From the NCBI RefSeq assembly GCF_000178855.1, contig NZ_ADVG01000004.1, forward strand, positions 1,674,001 through 1,738,000: a stretch of DNA of 64,000 nt. Reading direction: 5' to 3'. The stretch's first letter is position 1, and each line of letters opens with the position of its first letter. Positions 15,757 to 24,093 of this stretch are shown piece after piece. The translations under genes were made by a program, and so were the position numbers. The notes below the pieces were generated by a model. It did no database searches. It was not told the DNA's origin and worked only from the letters and a program-made list of their open reading frames with translations. The DNA is from Ktedonobacter racemifer DSM 44963. Lineage in GTDB: Bacteria > Chloroflexota > Ktedonobacteria > Ktedonobacterales > Ktedonobacteraceae.

Positions 15757-17418
15757 GTGCCCAAGAAATGCCAGGGACCGAGAAAGCAGAAAGAGCAGCA
15801 GGAGAAACGGCCTGCGACCCCCACCTTTCTGCTCGAGTTGCCTCTGGTCGTCGATCCAGGACAAGCCGTCCGCCTGCGCGCCCACCTGGAAGCCGCTCGT
15901 CAGCTCTACAATGCCATCCTCTCTGAAGGCCAAACGCGTTTGAGGCGCATGCGGGCTGATCCCGCCTGGCAAGAGGCCCGCGCCCTTCCTCGCACCCACA
16001 AGGCGGAGCGAGCAGCGGCCTTCTCTGCCTTGCGTAAGACGTATGGTTTCACCGAAGCGGCCTTGCATGAAGCGGTCAAAGGACTGCGCGTGGGCTGGAT
16101 TGCCGAACACATCGAGGCCGTGCTGGCGCAAACGCTGGCCACACGCGCCTACCGCGCCCTCAACCGGGTATGCCTGGGCAAGGCCAAACGGGTCCGCTTC
16201 AAGAGCCGAGGACGTGGCTTCTCCAGCATCGAGAACAAACGCAACGATACGAGTCTCCGCTTTGTCCTGCTGCCGCCAGAAGCCGGAAACGCAGGGTATC
16301 TGCTCTGGAACGGAGACCAGCTGCCTGCCCTCATCGACTGGAAGGATGAGGTGGTGACCCATGGTCTGGGGCACCGGATCAAGTATGCCCGCCTCATCTA
16401 ACGCCCCGCCAGCAGCTCCAGAGCGGCTGGTGCCGATGCGCAGGGCGATCGCTACGTTGTCCAACTGGCACTGGAAGGCAAGCCCCACCACAAACCCAAG
16501 CACACGATTGGCAAGAGCATCGTAGGAGGAGATCTGGGACCCTCGAGCCTGGCTGTTGTTCCCCAGGAAGGGGAGGCACGCCTGGAGGTGTTCTGTGCCG
16601 AACTGGCTCCTGAGGCCTGTGCCATCCGTCGCCTGCAGCGGCAGATGGATCGGCAGAGGCGAGCGGCCAATCCTGAGCACTATGACGAGAAGGGGCGCAT
16701 CAAAAAGCAGGGCAAGCAGAAACTGCGGTGGAAGCAGAGCAAGGGCTACCAGGCCACCAGACGGCGCAAGGCGAGCAAAGAGCGCAGGCTGGCTGCCCAC
16801 CGCAAGAGCCTGCATGGGCGCAAGGTGCATGAAGTCGTGGCGATGGGTAATACCGTCATTCTCGAAAAGATTTCCTACAAGGCGTGGCAGAAGCAGTTTG
16901 GCAAGAGCGTGGGACTGCGAGCACCAGGGATGTTTGTGGAACTGTTGAGACGCACCGTTGCAAGCACGGGCGGCACCCTGATCGAGGTCTCCACACGCAA
17001 GACGGCGCTGAGCCAATGGTGCCATGGCTGTGGCAGACGGGTCAAGAAGCCCCTCTCCCAGCGCTGGCACCAGTGCACATGTGGCGTGGGTCCCGTCCAA
17101 CGAGACCTGTATTCGGCGTTTCTTGCCGCCTACCTTGATCCAGCAGACCCCATTCCCTCGTGTGCCCGATACCAGGGGTATTGGGAGGGTGCGGAGGCGC
17201 GCCTGCGGGCAGCACACGAGCGTCTCACACAACGCGCGAAAGAGGGGCAGATCTTGCCCCGAAGCTTTGGCATCTCCAGAGCCAGAGCGCGTCTGCCGAA
17301 AAGTCTGAGTGGACCCACACAAGAGCCAGCGTTCCTTGCCCAAGCAGGGAGGCTGGAAGCGTGGACGGAACGCTCAGAACCCCCGCTGCTTTCGCACGGG
17401 GAGTCTTCAGCAGTGGAC
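15757..17418 (+). pseudogene. tnpB: tnpB (IS605 OrfB) with one in-frame stop
   Basis: An RNA-guided endonuclease/transposon protein of the IS200/IS605 TnpB family. GTG 15757 follows AAAGGAGGA. After codon 214 there is a TAA (16399-16401), and the same frame continues without any other break. Catalytic parts lie after it: RuvC-I Asp in IVGGDLGPSSLAV (codon ~259), RuvC-II Glu in VILEKISYKAW (~370), the zinc ribbon WCHGCGRRVKK...CTCG, and RuvC-III Asp in VQRDLYSAF (~450). A C-to-T change in a CAA codon would explain the stop. The C-terminal GPTQEPAFLAQAGRLEAW phrase is typical of these proteins. No tnpA lies nearby, so the element is tnpB-only. Confidence 0.85.
17300..17407 (+). ncRNA. Candidate omega-RNA 3' end of the tnpB element
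   Basis: TnpB proteins use a guide RNA read from the 3' end of their gene and the right end of the element. Here a CCCCG (17381-17385)/CGGGG (17397-17401) hairpin with an 11-nt loop follows the tnpB 3' coding part and just precedes the stop of the lactonase gene on the other strand. The bases after it (AGTCTTCAGCAGTGGACTCA) would be the guide. The 5' limit is arbitrary. Confidence 0.35.
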
Positions 17419-18285
17419 TCAGACCTCCAGGCGATACCAGTGGCGGGCGTTGGCGCGCCAGAGCTTCTCGCGAGCTGTGGTCGAGAGCTCGCTTGTCAGG
17501 GCGTCGAGGGTCTCGACCCAGCGCGTATAGGAGCTGGCCAGGAGCATGACTGGCCAGTCGCTGCCAAATAAGACGCGCTCTTCACCAAATGCGTTGAGGG
17601 CATCGTGTATGTAGGGTTTGATATCATTGGGTTTCCAGGTGCTGTGGTTGGCCTCAGTCACCACACCGCTGATCTTGCAGGCCACGTTGGGGTGCCGCGC
17701 AAGCTCGTTTAGTTGCTTACGCCATGGTTCGCGTTCTCCCCTGGCAATGGCGGGCTTCCCCAGGTGGTCGAGTATAAAGCGTATCTGAGGACAGCGCTCT
17801 ACCAGCTGGGTGACCTCTGGAAGCTGCTCATGACGAATGCAGAGATCGAATGAGAGACCATAGTCTGCCAGGAGCTGAACCCCTTCGAGAAAGTTCGGCA
17901 AGAGGCAGAAGCCAAGGGCCTCACCCTGAACGTTACGCCGCACACCCTTGATCAAGGGGCCAAGCGTGGTAAGGACCTGTAAGTGTTGCGTGGCTCCTGC
18001 TCCAAGTTCGAGGGGAGCAGCGGCTACAATTCCTTGCAGCCACTTATCCTGTTGTGCCAACTCTACTACCCAGGAGGCCTCGGCGAGTGCCTGAGCTGGC
18101 TCAACCCCTGTCTCGACGAAGACAAAGGCCTCTACCGCTTGTATGCTGGTAGCCTGGGTAAATTCAGCGAGGCCATAGTTCTGGTCAAGCGTGGCATCCC
18201 CTGCCAGCCAGGAACGTTCAAGATGGTCACGTTGCCAGAGGTGGACATGGGTGTCTATGAGAGCGAAATCAGGCATGGGTGACAT
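17419..18285 (-). CDS. Amidohydrolase-family lactonase, probable L-fuconolactonase
   Basis: A 288-aa TIM-barrel hydrolase of the amidohydrolase_2/PDC-lactonase group (COG3618). Metal and catalytic residues are visible: DTHVHLW near the start (HxH), CIRHEQLPEV, FILDHLGKP and LFGSDWPV near the C-terminus. In the non-phosphorylated sugar pathway such enzymes open L-fucono-1,5-lactone to L-fuconate. The context supports this: fuconate dehydratase, fucosidase, an aldo/keto reductase and an SDR are neighbours. Its start overlaps the 3' end of the aldo/keto reductase by 17 bases, so the two are translationally coupled. An internal ATG at 18276 is an alternative start. The tnpB element abuts its stop codon. 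Confidence 0.85.
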   Translation of the reverse strand: MSPMPDFALIDTHVHLWQRDHLERSWLAGDATLDQNYGLAEFTQATSIQAVEAFVFVETGVEPAQALAEASWVVELAQQDKWLQGIVAAAPLELGAGATQHLQVLTTLGPLIKGVRRNVQGEALGFCLLPNFLEGVQLLADYGLSFDLCIRHEQLPEVTQLVERCPQIRFILDHLGKPAIARGEREPWRKQLNELARHPNVACKISGVVTEANHSTWKPNDIKPYIHDALNAFGEERVLFGSDWPVMLLASSYTRWVETLDALTSELSTTAREKLWRANARHWYRLEV

Positions 18286-19201
18286 CCTTTACCTTCAGCC
18301 AGAGTTCTTCTGGAATGGAATACTGGGCCAGGGCCAGCGTCTGCTCCAGGCGTTCGGGTTTGGAGATACCGACGATAGTAGAGGTAACCCGTGGATCGCG
18401 CAGGGAGAACTGAAGTGCCAGCGCCGCCAGCGGTACATCATATCCCTGGCAGAGCTTTTCCAGGGCGAATGCCTGCTTGAGCATGGCCTCTGACGCCTGC
18501 CCATACATATAGCGTGGGTAGGCTGAAGGTCCCTTGGCCAGGATGCCCGAGCCATAGGGGGCGGCATTGACGGCGGCGACTCCATGCGCCTGGCAGGTAT
18601 CCCAGAAGGGTGAGGCCTCTCGCTCCAGCAGAGTGTAGCGATTGTGCGAGATCGCGACGCTGAAGAGGTCGGTCTCTACAAATCGGGTCATCATATCGAT
18701 GGGGCCGCCCGCGATACCAATATGTTCTATTACTCCCTCGGCCTGAAGCTGACGCATAACCTCGACGGGTCCGCCAGGGGCCATGGACGCCTCAAAGCCG
18801 ATATGTTCTGGATCATGCAGATAGCAGAGTTGTAGGCGTTCTACACCGAGCAGGCACAGGCTGCGCTCCACGCTACGGCGTATCTGTGCTCCGCTGAAAT
18901 CACCTGTGGTCAGGTCACGATCAGACTTACTGGCGAGCACAAAGCCAGGAGGCAAGCCGCCAAGCTCGCGTAGGACGAGGCCAATGCGGCGCTCGCTCTC
19001 GCCATCACCATAGGCGGCGGCGGTATCCACAAAGGAAATGGGGCCGGCGAAGATGGCGCGAATAGTGGTGAGGGCCTGTTCCTCGCTCACTGCGTAATCA
19101 AATGTTTCGGGCATATTACCCAGTTCGGCGCAGCCAATGCAGAGCGCGGGCACCTGTAAACCTGTTTTTCCCAGTGGGCGTAGTGTAAGCGCGTTTCCCA
19201 T
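18269..19201 (-). CDS. Aldo/keto reductase, probable L-fucose (D-threo-aldose) dehydrogenase
   Basis: A 310-aa AKR with a TIM barrel. The catalytic tetrad is present: Asp and Tyr in FVDTAAAYGDG, Lys in LASKSD, His in CYLHDPEH. The N-terminal LRPLGKTGLQVPALCIGCAELGN and the closing FSLRDPRVTSTIVGISKPERLEQTL match the D-threo-aldose 1-dehydrogenase/L-fucose dehydrogenase branch, which oxidises free L-fucose to the lactone with NAD(P). The start at 19201 follows GGAGACACC; the frame is open further upstream, but that part overlaps the SDR gene. It is coupled to the lactonase that would use its product. Substrate assignment rests on context and subgroup resemblance. Confidence 0.8.
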   Translation of the reverse strand: MGNALTLRPLGKTGLQVPALCIGCAELGNMPETFDYAVSEEQALTTIRAIFAGPISFVDTAAAYGDGESERRIGLVLRELGGLPPGFVLASKSDRDLTTGDFSGAQIRRSVERSLCLLGVERLQLCYLHDPEHIGFEASMAPGGPVEVMRQLQAEGVIEHIGIAGGPIDMMTRFVETDLFSVAISHNRYTLLEREASPFWDTCQAHGVAAVNAAPYGSGILAKGPSAYPRYMYGQASEAMLKQAFALEKLCQGYDVPLAALALQFSLRDPRVTSTIVGISKPERLEQTLALAQYSIPEELWLKVKDVTHA

Positions 19202-19286
19202 GGTGTCTCCTATGAACGCAGCGTGCAAAACAATTTTAGCCATTTGATTGCATAAATATAAATATATAATAACTACCTGGCAGTTC

Positions 19287-20063
19287 CTACTTGGCAGTCC
19301 AGCCGCCATCAATGACCAGGGCGCTTCCGGTGACGAAGGCCGCCTCCTCTGAGGCCAGGTAGAGCGCGGCGGAGGCGATTTCGTCTGGGCGTCCCATGCG
19401 TCCAATTGGTTGGCGCGCGTGGAGCGACTGGCGTACCTCATCCTCGCGTCCGGGGAAGTTGCGCTGGAGATAGCCTTCTACGAAGGGAGAATGGACGGTG
19501 CCGGGACAAATAGCGTTGCAGCGAATGCCCTGTTGCACGAAATCAACAGCGATGCTGCGAGTCAGCGAGAGCACCGCGCCCTTGCTCGCCGAGTAGGGAA
19601 GGCGCTGTTCAACGCCGATCTGGGCCGCGACCGAGGAGATATTAATGATCGTGCCGCCCTTTGGCTCCTGCTTGAGCATCTGGCGCACCGCCTCACGCGC
19701 GCAGCGGAAGACGCCCCCGGCATTGACGTTCATCACGCGCTCCCAATCCTCGTCGCTAGTCTCCAGAATCGTACCCACATGACTGATGCCCGCATTGTTC
19801 ACGGAGATATCGATACGACCATACTGCCTGGCGATAGCCGCGAAGGCCTCCTGTACCTGGGAAGTGTTGGCCACATCTAGCTCCTGTGGCTGAGCTTGCC
19901 CACCCTCGGCCTTGATATCCGCCGCGACCCGCTCAGCAGCATCCAGGCGGAGATCAGCGATGATGACCTGCGCGCCCTGTTTGGCGAACAAGCGCGCAAT
20001 GGCCTCGCCAATGCCAGAACCTGCCCCTGTAATAAAGGCGACTTTATTGTGTAACGAAAACAT
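19287..20063 (-). CDS. SDR, probable 2-keto-3-deoxy-L-fuconate dehydrogenase
   Basis: A 258-aa classical SDR with TGAGSGIGEAIA (12-23), NNAG at about 88-91, catalytic Ser in NISSVAA, and YSASKGA. The terminal GSALVIDGGW is standard. In the Xanthomonas-type fucose pathway an SDR of this kind oxidises 2-keto-3-deoxy-L-fuconate to the 2,4-diketo acid with NAD. The cluster contains the preceding steps, so this role is favoured; it could alternatively be the fucose dehydrogenase itself. It lies between the regulator (12 bases downstream of its stop) and the aldo/keto reductase, forming one minus-strand operon. Confidence 0.82.
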   Translation of the reverse strand: MFSLHNKVAFITGAGSGIGEAIARLFAKQGAQVIIADLRLDAAERVAADIKAEGGQAQPQELDVANTSQVQEAFAAIARQYGRIDISVNNAGISHVGTILETSDEDWERVMNVNAGGVFRCAREAVRQMLKQEPKGGTIINISSVAAQIGVEQRLPYSASKGAVLSLTRSIAVDFVQQGIRCNAICPGTVHSPFVEGYLQRNFPGREDEVRQSLHARQPIGRMGRPDEIASAALYLASEEAAFVTGSALVIDGGWTAK

Positions 20064-20075
20064 CCTTGCCTCCTC

Positions 20076-20837
20076 TTAATGTGTTGGTTGATCATCCAGC
20101 AGGCGGCGCTTGACCTCCTGACGGTAAGCCTGGTAGACGGAATCAATGTGTTGCTGCATGGCGAGAGCTGCCTCTTCTCCCTGGCCGTTACGTAAGGCCT
20201 CAAAGATCGCTATATGTTGCTGTGCAGACTCGCGTAAAGAGCCAGGATAGCCGCCTACCGCCAGTTTGACGGCCCAGCGCTGCAAGCTAATAACATTCTT
20301 GATCGTCTCGATGAAAAAGGGATTATGTGTGGCCTGGGCAATGGCCTGGTGGAACTGATTGTCGCTGAGAATAAACGTATCGCGCTGCTCTCCTTCAGCG
20401 GCCCGCCAGTTCTCAGCGATCAGGCGCTCCAGTTCGCGGAGTTCAGCCAGGGTGATATGTGTAGCAGCCAGGCGTGTGGTAAGCATCTCTTGTTGGCCGC
20501 GAAACTCGAAAAGCGCCTGTACCTGGTCTGGTTCGACAGCGAGTGAGAGATGCAGGGTGCCAGGGGTCTGGCCCGCGACATACACACCGAAGCCCTTGCG
20601 TACCCCGACCAGGCCTGTGGCTGTGAGATATTTGACTGCCTCACGGACCACGCTACGACTCACACCGAAACGCTCGCCCAGGGCCTGCTCCGTAGGAAGG
20701 CGCTCGCCAGATTTGAGTCTGGAGGCCACAATAAAATTAATGATATGTTCCGCAACCTGTTGATATTGGGGGCGATAGGCCGTCTCCAACCCTGGCCCTC
20801 CAGCATTCTCTTCCGCTAGCACGTCGCTGCTCCTCAC
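20076..20837 (-). CDS. GntR/FCD-family transcriptional regulator of the fucose locus
   Basis: A 253-aa regulator. The N-terminal winged helix is visible (QQVAEHIINFIVASRLKSGERLPTEQALGERFGVSRSVVREAVKYL, the classical GntR box), followed by the all-helical FCD ligand domain with conserved Asp and His residues (SDNQFHQAIAQATHN, QQHIAIFEAL) that bind a metal and a small carboxylate. Such regulators commonly sense sugar acids, so fuconate or its lactone are reasonable ligands (inference). It is the first gene of the minus-strand operon and divergent from fuconate dehydratase. Three sites with the GTNNNAC core characteristic of FadR-like binding lie in the intergenic region. Confidence 0.9.
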   Translation of the reverse strand: MRSSDVLAEENAGGPGLETAYRPQYQQVAEHIINFIVASRLKSGERLPTEQALGERFGVSRSVVREAVKYLTATGLVGVRKGFGVYVAGQTPGTLHLSLAVEPDQVQALFEFRGQQEMLTTRLAATHITLAELRELERLIAENWRAAEGEQRDTFILSDNQFHQAIAQATHNPFFIETIKNVISLQRWAVKLAVGGYPGSLRESAQQHIAIFEALRNGQGEEAALAMQQHIDSVYQAYRQEVKRRLLDDQPTH

Positions 20838-20921
20838 CCGCTATAGCAAACATCCATATTAGTGGTGAATTCACGTAGTTAGGACTCTGCTCACCCGAGA
20901 AAGTCCATGCTTGCATGGACC

Positions 20922-20978
20922 ATAAGTATGACTTATATTATTGATAATGACAGATATATTGAAATAAGTATAACATAA
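20922..20978. promoter_or_regulatory. Two FCD-type operator sites
   Basis: ATAAGTATGACTTAT (20922-20936), a perfect 6-3-6 palindrome, and ATAAGTATAACATAA (20964-20978). Both carry GTNNNAC, the core recognised by FadR/FCD regulators. Their centres are 42 bases apart, about four helical turns. They lie between the regulator start and the promoter of fuconate dehydratase. Confidence 0.65.
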
Positions 20979-21031
20979 GTGGCGAGATTTGCTAAGTGGA
21001 TAATGAATACCCTCTGTGCCACTTTGCTCAC

Positions 21032-21060
21032 TTGACAGTCCAGTATGAGCATGGTATACC
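21032..21060 (+). promoter_or_regulatory. Promoter of the fuconate dehydratase/fucosidase operon
   Basis: TTGACA (21032-21037), a 17-base spacer and TATACC (21055-21060): a near-consensus sigma-70 promoter. The predicted leader to the TTG start at 21250 is about 180 bases, long enough to hold a third operator-like site. Confidence 0.7.
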
Positions 21061-21171
21061 CTTTTATGTGTCCTAAAAAAGGAGCGAAAGGCCGTGAGAT
21101 ACAAAAATCAGGGCTTTATCCTGGCCTGGCGCTAGTAAGCAAGTACGCTTTGTGTGTAGGGGCCAGTAGAA

Positions 21172-21186
21172 ATATATCATACTTAT
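21172..21186 (-). promoter_or_regulatory. Third operator-like site in the leader
   Basis: The reverse complement reads ATAAGTATGATATAT, 13 of 15 identical to the palindrome at 20922. It lies downstream of the predicted transcription start, so a bound repressor could form a roadblock or a loop with the upstream sites. Confidence 0.5.
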
Positions 21187-21249
21187 TTTTGGCTTCTTGT
21201 CTGTAACATGCTATCTGTTAGATATCGCGTTTATGAAGGAGTGTGCGCT

Positions 21250-22551
21250 TTGGCAATAAAGATCACAGCTATTCAGGTCCACGATGTGCGTTTTCCCACT
21301 TCGCGGAGCCTGGACGGCTCAGATGCGATGAACAAAGATCCCGACTACTCGGCTGCTTATGTCGTGTTGCGCACCGACGAACCCACCGGTCTGGAGGGCC
21401 ATGGGATGACCTTCACCATTGGCCGGGGTACCGAGGTCGTGGTGGCCGCGATCCAGGCCCTTGCTTACCTGGTAGAAGGGCATGCACTGGAAGAGTTCAC
21501 TGCCGATATGGGGGCCTTCTGGCGCTATATTACGGGTGACAGCCAGTTGCGTTGGATCGGACCAGAGAAGGGGGTTATTCATCTGGCGACCGCCGCGCTG
21601 GTCAATGCGGTCTGGGATCTATGGGCCAAGGTCGAGGGAAAACCTCTCTGGAAGCTGGTCACGGATATGACGCCTGAGGAGCTGGTACGCTGCATTGATT
21701 TTCGCTATATTACCGATCTTTTAACGCCTGAAGAGGCGCTTGAATTGTTGCAGCGCCAGGCTCCAGGGAAGGCCGAACGTGAGGCCGAGTTGCTGAGTAA
21801 GGGTTATCCCGCCTACACAACCTCGGCAGGCTGGTCGGGATATAGTGATGAGCATATGCGCAATCTGTGCCGCACTGCTCTGGCGGAGGGCTGGACACGC
21901 TTTAAGCTCAAGGTTGGCGTGAGTCCCGAGGACGACGCTCGGCGGGCGCGCATCATGCGCGAAGAGATTGGCCCGCAGAACCTTATGATGATGGATGCGA
22001 ACCAGGTCTGGGAGGTCGACGAGGCTATAGAGCATATGCGAGACCTGGCACAATTCCAACCCTGGTGGATCGAGGAGCCAACCAGCCCGGACGATATTCT
22101 AGGGCATGCCAGGATCGCTCAGGCGCTCGCACCCATCCATGTCGCGACAGGCGAGCATGTACAGAACCGCATCGTTTTCAAGCAACTGTTGCAGGCTGGC
22201 GCGATTGGCGTTTGCCAGATTGATGCCTGTCGGCTCGGTGGGGTCAATGAAGTGCTAGCTGTGCTCCTGATGGCAGCCAAATGTGGGGTCGCGGTCTGTC
22301 CACACGCGGGCGGCGTAGGCCTATGTGAATATGTGCAGCACCTCGCCATGCTGGATTATATCGCTATTAGTGGCACTATAGAGCAGCGAATGCTGGAATA
22401 TGCTGCGCACCTGCATGAGCACTTTTTGTACCCGGTTCGCCTGCAAGGTGGACACTATCTCGTCCCCACTGAGCCGGGCTATAGCATTGAGATGCGCCCA
22501 GAGTCATTACAAGAGTACCGTTATCCATCTGGTCCTGCCTGGGCCAGGTAA
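21250..22551 (+). CDS. L-fuconate dehydratase (enolase superfamily)
   Basis: A 433-aa enzyme of the enolase superfamily, mandelate racemase subgroup, closely resembling L-fuconate dehydratases (relatives of human ENOSF1). It removes water from L-fuconate to give 2-keto-3-deoxy-L-fuconate with Mg2+. The catalytic lysine is in KLKVG (Lys219/Lys221), metal ligands follow at MMDANQVW (Asp249), WWIEEPTSPDD (Glu275/276) and ATGEHVQN (Glu302, catalytic His303). The N-terminal capping domain (VRFPTSRSLDGSDAMNKDPDYSAAYV) is also of the FucD type. AAGGAG at 21236-21241 sits 8 bases before TTG 21250, which is therefore taken as the start instead of the ATG at 21208. The alpha-L-fucosidase follows 55 bases downstream. 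Confidence 0.92.
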   Translation: MAIKITAIQVHDVRFPTSRSLDGSDAMNKDPDYSAAYVVLRTDEPTGLEGHGMTFTIGRGTEVVVAAIQALAYLVEGHALEEFTADMGAFWRYITGDSQLRWIGPEKGVIHLATAALVNAVWDLWAKVEGKPLWKLVTDMTPEELVRCIDFRYITDLLTPEEALELLQRQAPGKAEREAELLSKGYPAYTTSAGWSGYSDEHMRNLCRTALAEGWTRFKLKVGVSPEDDARRARIMREEIGPQNLMMMDANQVWEVDEAIEHMRDLAQFQPWWIEEPTSPDDILGHARIAQALAPIHVATGEHVQNRIVFKQLLQAGAIGVCQIDACRLGGVNEVLAVLLMAAKCGVAVCPHAGGVGLCEYVQHLAMLDYIAISGTIEQRMLEYAAHLHEHFLYPVRLQGGHYLVPTEPGYSIEMRPESLQEYRYPSGPAWAR

Positions 22552-22606
22552 CGGCCTGAGAGTAACGTGTACATATAGAACTTCAACAATGAAGTGGAGG
22601 GGATCG

Positions 22607-23932
22607 ATGACTACGATAGATGCGAGTACCAATCAGACAGTCGTACCGGAGCGTGCACGCTGGTTTACTCATGACCGCTTTGGCCTCTTTATTCACTGGG
22701 GAATCTACTCGGCAATCGCGCGCTATGGGCGTGGAGGGCTGGCTGAGTGGTCTAAGAGCATGGACCAGATCAGCGAAGAGGAATATCAGACCTATTTCGA
22801 GACCTTCGATCCTGATCTCTACAATCCTGTCGCGTGGGCGAAGAGCGCGAAGGCGGCGGGCATGAAGTACGCGGTCATTACGACCAAGCATCACGATGGC
22901 TTCTGCCTGTGGGATACGCAACTGACGGATTATAAGGCTACCAACACACCAGCCGGTCGTGATTTAATTCGCGAATGGGTAGAGGCTTTTCGTGCTGAGG
23001 GCCTGCGCGTGGGCTTCTATTATTCGCTTATCGACTGGCATCATCCTCACTTTCCCCTGGACGGCTTTCACCCCAGGCGCGAAGATCGGGTCGTGCGGGC
23101 AGAAGCAAGAGATATAAGCATCTATTTAGAGTATCTCAGGGGCCAGGTGCGCGAGCTGTTGACGAACTATGGCCCGATTGATGTTATGTGGTTTGACTTC
23201 TCCTATCCCGAGAGTGATTGGGGTTGGGCTAAAGGCAAGGGGCGCGATGACTGGCAATCTGAGCAACTGCTGGAACTGGTGCGCCAGCTAAGGCCTGATA
23301 TCCTGCTGAACAATCGCCTCGACCTGCCCGCAGCGGCTGATTTTGTCACCCCTGAACAGGTGCAGCCACGAGGCTGGATTGAGGTCGATGGGCACCGTGT
23401 CACCTGGGAGGCCTGCCAGACGATCACCAGTAGCTGGGGCTATGACCGCGACAATCTGGACTGGAAGTCGCCCGACTTGCTTGTACGCCTGCTTATCGAC
23501 GCCGTTTCAAAAGGTGGCAATATGCTCTTGAACACCGGCCCCACGGCTCGTGGCGAGATTGATCCACGCTCACAGGTGATTCTGGGAGAACTGGGAGCAT
23601 GGATGAAGTGCCATGGACCAGCGATCTATGGCGCGAGCGCCAGCTCGTTTGCCGCACCTCTCGATTGTCGCCTGACCCAACGCGGCGATCGCCTGTATGT
23701 GCATCTCTTCTCCTGGCCCATGACCCACCTCTTTTTAGAAGGTCTGGCAGGCAAAGTCCGCTTCGTCCGCTTCCTGCACGATGGATCGCGCATCCGTTTT
23801 CACGATGGCACACTCGCTGGTAGTCATACCACCCCTTCTGGTGTGACGACTGATGTGTTGACGCTGGAGCTTCCCAGCCAGCGCCCCGATGTGCTCATCC
23901 CCGTGATTGAGCTGTACTTGCGTGAAGAATAA
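22607..23932 (+). CDS. Alpha-L-fucosidase, GH29
   Basis: A 441-aa glycoside hydrolase family 29 enzyme. Visible family features are RFGLFIHWGIYS near the start, AVITTKHHDGFCLWDT (substrate-binding His pair), YYSLIDWHHP, and the catalytic nucleophile Asp197 in VMWFDFSYPE. The C-terminal part (GNMLLNTGPTARGEI) is also typical. No signal peptide is seen, so it probably acts on imported fuco-oligosaccharides. GGAGGGG at 22596-22602 fixes ATG 22607; the longer frame upstream overlaps the preceding gene. It supplies free L-fucose to the dehydrogenase, lactonase and dehydratase of the same locus. A long perfect terminator hairpin overlaps its stop codon. Confidence 0.95.
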   Translation: MTTIDASTNQTVVPERARWFTHDRFGLFIHWGIYSAIARYGRGGLAEWSKSMDQISEEEYQTYFETFDPDLYNPVAWAKSAKAAGMKYAVITTKHHDGFCLWDTQLTDYKATNTPAGRDLIREWVEAFRAEGLRVGFYYSLIDWHHPHFPLDGFHPRREDRVVRAEARDISIYLEYLRGQVRELLTNYGPIDVMWFDFSYPESDWGWAKGKGRDDWQSEQLLELVRQLRPDILLNNRLDLPAAADFVTPEQVQPRGWIEVDGHRVTWEACQTITSSWGYDRDNLDWKSPDLLVRLLIDAVSKGGNMLLNTGPTARGEIDPRSQVILGELGAWMKCHGPAIYGASASSFAAPLDCRLTQRGDRLYVHLFSWPMTHLFLEGLAGKVRFVRFLHDGSRIRFHDGTLAGSHTTPSGVTTDVLTLELPSQRPDVLIPVIELYLREE

Positions 23933-23998
23933 ATTTCATTAAAAATGCACAGGCGACCGGCAGACACCGGTCGCCTGTGCATTTTTAATGAAATTTAT
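23929..23998. terminator. Perfect 32-bp hairpin over the fucosidase stop codon
   Basis: 23929-23960 and 23967-23998 are perfect reverse complements with a CAGACA loop. The stem contains ATGCACAGGCGACCGG and ends in A/T-rich sequence on both sides, so it can terminate transcripts in either direction. Confidence 0.8.
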
Positions 23999-24093
23999 GG
24001 ATTGTGTTATTTTTTGTTTCTCTTTCGTTTCTACAAGTGTTGAAATATACATACCGATTCTGGTTGTGGGGAAATGTTGGAAGGGAATATTTC

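Noticed and set aside
15637..17343. 568-codon open frame on the minus strand over tnpB
   Set aside because: It is antisense to a recognisable TnpB, has no family resemblance, and is Ser/Leu/Gly/Ala-rich, as expected for the complement of a GC-rich gene.
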